From assembly GCA_030614305.1 (NCBI GenBank), contig JAUWKH010000135.1:1-5371 (forward strand): a stretch of 5,371 bases of DNA, read 5' to 3'. Each line of letters starts with the position of its first letter. Positions within the stretch are counted from its first letter, which is position 1. Shown here in pieces: positions 1 to 4,679 of the stretch. Made by a program: the position numbers and the translations under genes. The stretch is from Bacteroidota bacterium. Lineage in GTDB: Bacteria > Bacteroidota > Bacteroidia > Bacteroidales > JADFUO01. Under the pieces are notes generated by a model that was not told where the DNA came from, searched no databases, and saw only the letters and a program-made list of their open reading frames with translations.

Positions 1-236
1 GTGCCAACGCAGATATTGTTCTTGACAGAGTTGACAGTGTGTTGGTGATTTCCGAAAGTTTATTACAATTTGATGAAGATACGGTTTTTGTTGAAATAGA
101 AATTGGACCCCAGCAATATGAAAAAAAACTGATTGAAACAGGCCTTTCCGACGGCATTAATATTGAAATTAAATCGGGTTTAACAAAAGACGATAAAATT
201 AAAATCAATAGCGGTCCGTCTAATGTTGCAAAATAA
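1..236 (+). CDS. C-terminal end of an efflux-pump periplasmic adaptor (membrane fusion protein), 5' truncated
   Basis: The reading frame is open from position 3 to the TAA at 234-236, so only the last 77 residues of the protein are present and its true start lies outside the window. The GTG at 39 is an internal valine codon. The visible part reads as the distal beta-barrel and membrane-proximal end of HlyD/MacA/RND-type adaptors: a VLVISESLL strand (the position where relatives have VxVPxxAL), a short acidic turn, a strand with FVEIEIG, then ETGLSDGINIEIKSGLTKDDKI, matching the usual 'G-x-S-D-G-x-x-x-E-I-x-S-G-L-x-x-G-D-x-I' ending. Such adaptors bridge an inner-membrane RND or MacB-type ABC transporter to an outer-membrane channel of the TolC family. 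No transporter gene follows on this strand, so the partner must be upstream or elsewhere; RND versus ABC cannot be decided from this fragment. The family call is by remembered sequence pattern. Confidence 0.8.
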   Translation, partial: ANADIVLDRVDSVLVISESLLQFDEDTVFVEIEIGPQQYEKKLIETGLSDGINIEIKSGLTKDDKIKINSGPSNVAK

Positions 237-274
237 TTGAATTCTCTTATTTTCATTTTCTCAAATAATATCCT

Positions 275-282
275 TAATTTTG
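275..282 (+). promoter_or_regulatory. Candidate Bacteroidota -7 promoter box for the M49 peptidase gene
   Basis: TAATTTTG fits the Bacteroidota primary-sigma -7 consensus TAnnTTTG exactly. It lies 40 bases before the ATG, which would give a 5' leader of about 30 bases. The expected -33 TTG/TTTG is not clearly present 17-23 bases upstream, where only T-rich sequence around 251-260 is seen, so this is a half-supported promoter. If real, it would let the peptidase be transcribed separately from the upstream efflux adaptor. Confidence 0.45.
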
Positions 283-321
283 TGCCCGCAAAATCAAATT
301 ATTAACTAAAAATATTTTATC

Positions 322-2013
322 ATGAAAACAAAATTATTATCACCAATTATTACCTTGATGTTTATTATGTTATTAGGCGCTTGTACAATAACAGAAGAGG
401 CAAAGGAAGATCAACGTCAGGGGCTCATCCCTGCTGATGGAGCACTAAATCCTGTATCTGAAGAAGTAGTTAAGGAAAGACTGGAAATTTATGCCCCGTT
501 TAAATTAACTGCTGATATTAGCCACCTTTCTGAAAAAGAAAAACAAATACTGCCATTATTGTTTGAAGTTGCCGGAATAATGAATGAAATATTCTGGCAG
601 CAGGCAATCGGAAATAAAGAAAATTTCCTGAACAGAATTACAGATGAACCTACAAAGAAATTTGCAAAAATTAATTACGGTCCGTGGGACAGGCTGAACA
701 ACAATAAACCTTTTATTGATGGAATAGGGGAAAAACCTGCGGGTGCCAATTTTTACCCTGTTGATATGACCAAAGAAGAATTTGAAGCTTTTGACAATCC
801 CGACAAAACAAGTCTATATACTTTGATAAGAAGAAAAAACGACGGCTCATTAAAAACCGTTTGGTATCATGATGCTTATGCAGGCAAACTACAAAAAGCT
901 ACAAAACTTATGAAACAGGCTGCCGAATTATCTGATGACCCAGGATTTAAAAAATACATGAATTTGCGTGCCGATGCTTTGCTGACCGATGACTACCAGC
1001 CGAGTGATTTTGCTTGGATGGACATGAGAACCTCAAAGATTGATTTTGTTGTAGGACCTATAGAAAATTATGAAGATGCCTTGTTTGGCTATAAAGCTGC
1101 AAACGAATCCTTTATATTATTAAAGGATATTGAGTGGAGCAAAAAACTTGAAAAATTCTCTTCTCTCCTGCCCGGACTGCAAGCAGGATTACCTGTTGAT
1201 GATAAGTATAAAAAAGACGTGCCAGGTTCAAAAGCCGATATGAATGCTTATGATGTGATTTATTATGCGGGTGATTGTAATGCCGGAAGTAAAACCATTG
1301 CTATCAATTTGCCAAATAATGAAGAAGTTCACCTGAAAATCGGTTCAAGGAAATTACAGTTGAAAAATGCAATGAAAGCAAAATTTGATAAAATTCTGGT
1401 TCCGATTTCAAAAATATTAGTAACCCAAGACCAGCAAAAATATATCACCTTTAACGCATTTTTCGAAAATGTAATGTTCCACGAAGTTGGTCATGCTATG
1501 GGTATAAAAAATATCATTGATGGCTCAGGTACTGTTCGCAAGGCCTTGAAAGAACAATATTCTGCTATTGAAGAAGGCAAAGCTGATATAATGGGTTTGT
1601 ATTTAGTAACCAAATTATACGAAATGGGCGAGCTTACACAAGGTGAAGTAATGGATAATTATGTTACATTTTTTGCCGGAATTTTCCGTTCAAGCCGTTT
1701 CGGTGCTGCAAGTTCACATGGCAAAGCAAATATGATGAGATTCAATTATTTTGAAGAAAAGAAAGCTTTTACAAGGGACGAAAATTGTATATATACTGTG
1801 GATTTTGAAAAGATGAAAGACGCTACAATCAGCCTGATGCAAAAGATACTTTATATTCAGGGAGATGGTGATTACAAAAAAGCAAAAGAATGGGTAGAAA
1901 AAGATGGTGTCGTAAAATCACAACTACAGGAAGACCTTGACCGGTTGAATGCCTCGGATATTCCTGTGGATATTATTTTTAAACAGGGGCCTAAAATGAT
2001 AGGATTGAAATAG
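322..2013 (+). CDS. Lipoprotein peptidase of family M49 (dipeptidyl-peptidase III-like), HEXXH form
   Basis: 563-residue predicted zinc aminodipeptidase, which in family M49 removes dipeptides from the N-terminus of short peptides. Residues 1-20 are a signal peptide ending in the lipobox L18-G-A-C21, so the mature protein should be lipid-anchored at Cys21 in the envelope. The zinc site is visible: HEVGH at 387-391 (His387 and His391 as ligands, Glu388 catalytic) and E417-E-G-K-A-D422, where Glu418 matches the third ligand of the DPP III EECRAE motif. Other blocks I associate with this family are GANFYP (141-146), GPIENYED..LFGYKAA (245-260), YYAGDCNAGSK (314-324) and RFGAASSHGKAN (459-470); His466 may play the transition-state role of human DPP III His568 (inference). 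It is shorter than classical DPP III (roughly 670-740 residues), and its HEXXH replaces the classical HEXXGH hexapeptide; a pentapeptide form is known from Caldithrix abyssi. No Nudix domain is present. The ATG is chosen because it gives the complete signal peptide; no Shine-Dalgarno is seen, as is usual in Bacteroidota. Confidence 0.87.
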   Translation: MKTKLLSPIITLMFIMLLGACTITEEAKEDQRQGLIPADGALNPVSEEVVKERLEIYAPFKLTADISHLSEKEKQILPLLFEVAGIMNEIFWQQAIGNKENFLNRITDEPTKKFAKINYGPWDRLNNNKPFIDGIGEKPAGANFYPVDMTKEEFEAFDNPDKTSLYTLIRRKNDGSLKTVWYHDAYAGKLQKATKLMKQAAELSDDPGFKKYMNLRADALLTDDYQPSDFAWMDMRTSKIDFVVGPIENYEDALFGYKAANESFILLKDIEWSKKLEKFSSLLPGLQAGLPVDDKYKKDVPGSKADMNAYDVIYYAGDCNAGSKTIAINLPNNEEVHLKIGSRKLQLKNAMKAKFDKILVPISKILVTQDQQKYITFNAFFENVMFHEVGHAMGIKNIIDGSGTVRKALKEQYSAIEEGKADIMGLYLVTKLYEMGELTQGEVMDNYVTFFAGIFRSSRFGAASSHGKANMMRFNYFEEKKAFTRDENCIYTVDFEKMKDATISLMQKILYIQGDGDYKKAKEWVEKDGVVKSQLQEDLDRLNASDIPVDIIFKQGPKMIGLK

Positions 2014-2022
2014 ATAGTTGTT

Positions 2023-2040
2023 TTGTTCAAAACCGAACAA
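2023..2040 (+). terminator. Weak hairpin just downstream of the M49 peptidase stop codon
   Basis: TTGTTC (2023-2028) and GAACAA (2035-2040) form a 6-bp stem with a 6-base loop, 10 bases after the stop codon. There is no T tract after it and the stem is AT-rich, so as an intrinsic terminator it is poor. Its right arm overlaps the first copy of the tandem repeat, so it may instead be part of a protein-binding site. Confidence 0.2.
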
Positions 2041-2061
2041 GTAAGTGTATAAAATCGAACA
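2029..2061 (+). repeat. Tandem 11-bp direct repeat with 22-bp period, possible operator
   Basis: AAAACCGAACA (2029-2039) and AAAATCGAACA (2051-2061) match at 10 of 11 positions and start exactly 22 bases apart, about two helical turns, so a protein could read both from the same DNA face. They lie 60-92 bases upstream of the nearer -7 box, a typical place for an activator. A weaker third match, TAAACCGGACT (8 of 11), begins at 2270. The regulator role is inference from spacing only; AT-rich DNA makes chance matches more likely. Confidence 0.3.
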
Positions 2062-2101
2062 TATTAAATTATACAAACAAAAACATGTTTTTTATAACCA
2101 G

Positions 2102-2128
2102 TTGAATTATAAATAAATATTAATTTTG
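2102..2128 (+). promoter_or_regulatory. Candidate Bacteroidota promoter P1 for the S46 peptidase gene
   Basis: TAATTTTG at 2121-2128 fits the TAnnTTTG -7 box exactly. TTG at 2102-2104 could serve as the -33 element, but the 16-base spacer is slightly short. It overlaps the second candidate promoter, whose -33 element would be the TTTG of this box, so the two are probably alternatives. Confidence 0.35.
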
Positions 2129-2159
2129 GTATGATTTTAGACAATAAACCTTAAATTTG
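2125..2159 (+). promoter_or_regulatory. Candidate Bacteroidota promoter P2 for the S46 peptidase gene
   Basis: TTTG at 2125-2128 and TAAATTTG at 2152-2159 are separated by 23 bases, at the long end of the Bacteroidota -33/-7 spacing (about 17-23). Both elements fit the consensus. Transcription would start around 2164-2167, right where the long inverted repeat begins, leaving a leader of about 185 bases before the S46 start codon. Confidence 0.45.
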
Positions 2160-2167
2160 GTTAAAAA

Positions 2168-2248
2168 AGCCATCGGATGACTATACTTTTAAAATCGTCA
2201 AAAAGATATAACTCTGTATCAATTAAATTAAAAAGTCGTTCGATGGTT
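2168..2248 (+). repeat. 81-base inverted-repeat element; candidate structured 5' leader RNA
   Basis: The left arm 2168-2182 (AGCCATCGGATGACT) and right arm 2234-2248 (AGTCGTTCGATGGTT) can pair along all 15 positions as RNA: 12 Watson-Crick pairs and three G:U pairs (2169:2247, 2176:2240, 2178:2238). In the core 13 positions the arms differ from a perfect palindrome only at two sites, and both are G:U. The 51-base loop can itself form a small hairpin, GATAT (2205-2209) with GTATC (2216-2220). The region after the right arm is T-rich (2251-2264). It could be the start of a long mRNA leader, a small RNA about 100 bases long, or a short palindromic repeat element; no copy elsewhere in the window helps to choose. 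Confidence 0.5.
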
Positions 2249-2315
2249 ACTATTTTTAATTTTACTGTTTAAACCGGACTCAATATTTTTTTAACACTAA
2301 TTATATTATTAACCA

Positions 2316-2335
2316 TGCCTGTTTATAATCAGGCA
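2316..2335 (+). promoter_or_regulatory. Small hairpin immediately upstream of the S46 peptidase start
   Basis: TGCCTG (2316-2321) pairs with CAGGCA (2330-2335) around an 8-base AT loop. The stem is conspicuous because its GC content is much higher than its surroundings. It ends 14 bases before the ATG, so if formed in the mRNA it would border the ribosome footprint and could affect translation or mRNA stability. It has no T tract directly after it, so a terminator is unlikely. Confidence 0.3.
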
Positions 2336-2349
2336 ATAAAATTTAAAGT

Positions 2350-4614
2350 ATGAAAAAATTTATTATTTCAGTTGTATTGTTTTTTACGTTAGGACTAAGC
2401 ACTTATGCATCGGGAGTACCTGATGAGGGTATGTGGCTGCCAATGTTTGTTGAACGTCTTAACTATGTTGATATGGAAAATTTAGGCTTGCAGCTCACTG
2501 CCGAAGAAATTTACAGCATCAACAATTCAAGTTTAAAAGATGCCATAGTTGGATTATCAGGCGGAGGAGCACAAGGATTTTTCTGCACAGGCGGAATTGT
2601 ATCCGATCAGGGATTAATGTTTACCAATCATCATTGTGGTTACGGGTATATTCAAAAGCACAGCTCAATTGACCATGATTATTTAACAGATGGTTTTTGG
2701 GCAATGAGCAAAGAAGAAGAATTGCCTAACAAAAATATGGCTGCTTCGTTCCTGATAAGAATGGAAGATGTAACCGACAGTATTTTGTTACAATTATCCG
2801 ATACCATGTCTGAATCGGAAAGATCTGCTAAAATCAAAAAAATATCAAAGAAATATAAAAAAGCAGCTTCGGAAGACGGTAAATATAATGTGGTTGTAAG
2901 AAGTTTTTTTGGAGGAAATGAATTTTATATGTTTGTTTATGAAACATATTCTGATGTTCGTTTAGTTGGTGCTCCGCCATCATCTGTTGGAAAGTTCGGA
3001 GGCGATACAGATAACTGGATGTGGCCCCGTCATACGGGAGATTTTAGTATTTTCAGGGTTTATTCTGCTCCTGACGGCTCGCCTGCTGAGTATTCTGAAG
3101 ATAATATTCCTTTAAAACCTAAATATCATTTACCTGTTACATTAGAGGGTATTGAGAAAAATGAATTTGCAATGATATGGGGTTACCCGGGTGGCACAGA
3201 AAGATATTTAACTTCTTATGGTATCAAATATAAATTGGATAACTTCTATCCTCCTTTAATAGATGTTTTTGGTAAACAATTAGAACTCTGGAAAGAAGAT
3301 ATGGATGCAGATAAGGAAATTAAATTAAAATATTCTTCAAAATATTTCGGAATTTCCAATGGATGGAAATTATTTATCGGCATGGAAAGAGGATTAAAAA
3401 AACTGAAAGTATATGATAAAAAATTTGCTATTGAACAAAAATTTGAAAAGTGGGTAAATGCAGACCCTGAAAGAGAAGAAAAATACGGTAGTGCATTAAA
3501 AGAGATTAAAGAAGGTTATGAGCAAATGGCAAAAGATTTCAAACCTATGATTTATACTGCTTTTGCTTCTGTTAATGGTGCTGAAATTTTAGGTTTTTCA
3601 CGTCAATATATGCAATTACATTCTTTATTGAAAGATAAAAAAACGAACGCAGATGCTATTGCCGAAACAGTTGAGCAACTTAAAGAAGGTTTAAAAGAAT
3701 ATTTTAAGGATTATAATGCTCCGACCGATGAAAAAGTGATGGCAGCTATGCTGAAGATATATGATAAAAATGTTCCAAAAGAAATGCATTCGGAATATTT
3801 CAATAAAATTGTGAAAAAATACAAAGGTGATTTTGTGGCTTATACTAAATATTTATTTAATAAATCAATCTTTACCGGCCCTGAAAAGATAAGTGCGTTT
3901 TTAGATGATCCGAAATTTAAAACTTTAGATAAAGATCCGGCATTTAAGCTTATAAATGATTTTTTAGGGTCAATAATGAAGTTGCAAGGTAATTTAAGGA
4001 GTGGAAGAACCCTGATAAAAAAAGGAGATCGTTTATTTATAGCCGGTTTACGTGAAATGAACCCTGATAAAGTTTATTATCCGGATGCCAATTCAAGCCT
4101 GCGGCTGACTTACGGAACGGTACAGGATTACTTCCCTGCTGATGCAGTTCAATATGATTTTATTACAACATTGGCGGGTGTGATGGAAAAAGAAGACCCG
4201 GATGATGATGAATTTATTGTTGATGAAAAGCTTAAAAAGCTATATGCTCAAAAAGATTTCGGTCCTTATGGTCAGGATGGAAAAATGATCACTTGTTTCC
4301 TTACAACCAATGATATCACAGGTGGGAACTCCGGAAGCCCTGTAATTAATGTAAACGGTGAACTGATCGGTCTTGCATTTGACGGCAACTGGGAAGCAAT
4401 GAGCGGCGATATTGCTTTTGAAACCGAATTACAAAGATGTATAAATGTTGACATACGGTATGTATTGTTTATCATTGATAAATTAGCAGGTGCAACCAAT
4501 CTGATTGATGAATTAACTATAGTTGAAAAGAAACCCGAACCCCAGATTAAGGAAGTTTTGATTGAGATAAGCGAAGTTGAAGAACCTGAAGGTGTTGAAG
4601 TGATTGAGAATTGA
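2350..4614 (+). CDS. Secreted S46-family serine dipeptidyl peptidase, DPP7 type
   Basis: 754-residue exopeptidase of family S46 (DPP7/DPP11/DAP BII), which cleaves N-terminal dipeptides in the periplasm or at the cell surface. Residues 1-20 form a signal peptide (MKK, hydrophobic core, T-Y-A cleavage before Ser21). The chymotrypsin-like double-barrel domain is split: the first part carries TNHHCGY with His95, and NWMWPRHTGDF (222-232) with Asp231; the second carries GGNSGSP with Ser661. These match the His-Asp-Ser triad of P. gingivalis DPP11 (85/227/655). Asn222-Trp223 sit nine residues before Asp231, as the substrate N-terminus-binding Asn215-Trp216 do in DAP BII. Residues of about 290-580 are the helical cap inserted between the barrels. 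The S1-specificity position (Ser+18) is Gly679, as in DPP7 (hydrophobic P1), not the Arg of DPP11 (Asp/Glu P1). A Glu-rich tail of 29 residues (726-754) extends beyond the usual end. The assignment to S46 is firm; DPP7-type specificity is inference from one position. Confidence 0.95.
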   Translation: MKKFIISVVLFFTLGLSTYASGVPDEGMWLPMFVERLNYVDMENLGLQLTAEEIYSINNSSLKDAIVGLSGGGAQGFFCTGGIVSDQGLMFTNHHCGYGYIQKHSSIDHDYLTDGFWAMSKEEELPNKNMAASFLIRMEDVTDSILLQLSDTMSESERSAKIKKISKKYKKAASEDGKYNVVVRSFFGGNEFYMFVYETYSDVRLVGAPPSSVGKFGGDTDNWMWPRHTGDFSIFRVYSAPDGSPAEYSEDNIPLKPKYHLPVTLEGIEKNEFAMIWGYPGGTERYLTSYGIKYKLDNFYPPLIDVFGKQLELWKEDMDADKEIKLKYSSKYFGISNGWKLFIGMERGLKKLKVYDKKFAIEQKFEKWVNADPEREEKYGSALKEIKEGYEQMAKDFKPMIYTAFASVNGAEILGFSRQYMQLHSLLKDKKTNADAIAETVEQLKEGLKEYFKDYNAPTDEKVMAAMLKIYDKNVPKEMHSEYFNKIVKKYKGDFVAYTKYLFNKSIFTGPEKISAFLDDPKFKTLDKDPAFKLINDFLGSIMKLQGNLRSGRTLIKKGDRLFIAGLREMNPDKVYYPDANSSLRLTYGTVQDYFPADAVQYDFITTLAGVMEKEDPDDDEFIVDEKLKKLYAQKDFGPYGQDGKMITCFLTTNDITGGNSGSPVINVNGELIGLAFDGNWEAMSGDIAFETELQRCINVDIRYVLFIIDKLAGATNLIDELTIVEKKPEPQIKEVLIEISEVEEPEGVEVIEN

Positions 4615-4616
4615 TG

Positions 4617-4662
4617 TTTGTTCATCCGCTTAGCGCTTTCAAAGCGCTTAGCGGATTTGTTC
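4617..4662. repeat. 7-bp direct repeat flanking the palindrome between convergent genes
   Basis: TTTGTTC occurs at 4617-4623 and again at 4656-4662, bracketing the 33-base palindrome almost exactly. Immediately after the second copy, TAAGCGG (4663-4669) repeats, in inverted form, the CCGCTTA of the left arm. The arrangement could be a target-site duplication around a small inserted palindromic unit, or it could arise by partial duplication of a terminator. The repeat is short and T-rich, so coincidence is possible. Confidence 0.3.
4624..4656. terminator. Strong hairpin, likely shared terminator between convergent genes
   Basis: ATCCGCTTAGCGCTTT (4624-4639) and AAAGCGCTTAGCGGAT (4641-4656) are complementary at 15 of 16 positions, with one T:T mismatch in the middle of the stem and a small TCA loop. 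It starts 10 bases after the S46 stop and ends 24 bases before the stop of the opposite-strand gene, the classic place for a two-way terminator. The + strand is followed by TTTGTTCT, a modest U tract; the - strand has no good U tract, so termination is better supported for the S46 gene. Each arm also contains the self-complementary CGCTTAGCG (4627-4635 and 4645-4653), so two smaller hairpins are an alternative fold. Confidence 0.7.
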
Positions 4663-4679
4663 TAAGCGGTTTTGTTACA

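Larger units (their letters stand above)
2014..2349. other. 336-base non-coding region upstream of the S46 peptidase gene
   Basis: No convincing gene is seen on either strand of this very AT-rich gap. It is not featureless. In order it holds a short inverted repeat just after the M49 stop, a tandem 11-bp repeat, two overlapping candidate promoters, a long inverted repeat that would sit at the very 5' end of a transcript, a T-rich run (2251-2264), a T7 run (2286-2292), and a small hairpin 14 bases before the next ATG. These are listed separately. The leader from the nearer promoter to the ATG would be about 185 bases, long for a simple 5' UTR. No known riboswitch consensus was recognised. Confidence 0.6.

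Noticed and set aside
39..236. A separate 65-residue protein starting at the GTG at position 39
   Set aside because: The frame stays open to the left edge and the residues before 39 (ANADIVLDRVDS) fit the same adaptor domain, so this is an internal codon of a truncated gene.
322..2013. Nudix or dihydrofolate-reductase-type enzyme (labels sometimes attached to relatives of this protein)
   Set aside because: No Nudix box GX5EX7REUXEEXGU and no DHFR motifs are present; the HEXXH plus EEGKAD pair explains the protein as M49.
2178..2200. TGAC (2178-2181) pairing with GTCA (2197-2200) as a riboswitch-like alternative to the long stem
   Set aside because: Only four pairs with no extension; too weak to claim a switching structure.
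4272..4625. Open frame of 117 codons on the - strand inside the end of the S46 gene
   Set aside because: It lies entirely opposite the conserved Ser661 region of the S46 peptidase and across the terminator edge, its translation is Ser/Ile-rich without recognisable domains, and the sense frame fully explains the conservation.
4624..4669. CRISPR-like or integron-like repeat
   Set aside because: Only two full palindromic half-units and one partial copy, with no regular spacers and no cas or integrase gene; the position fits a terminator.
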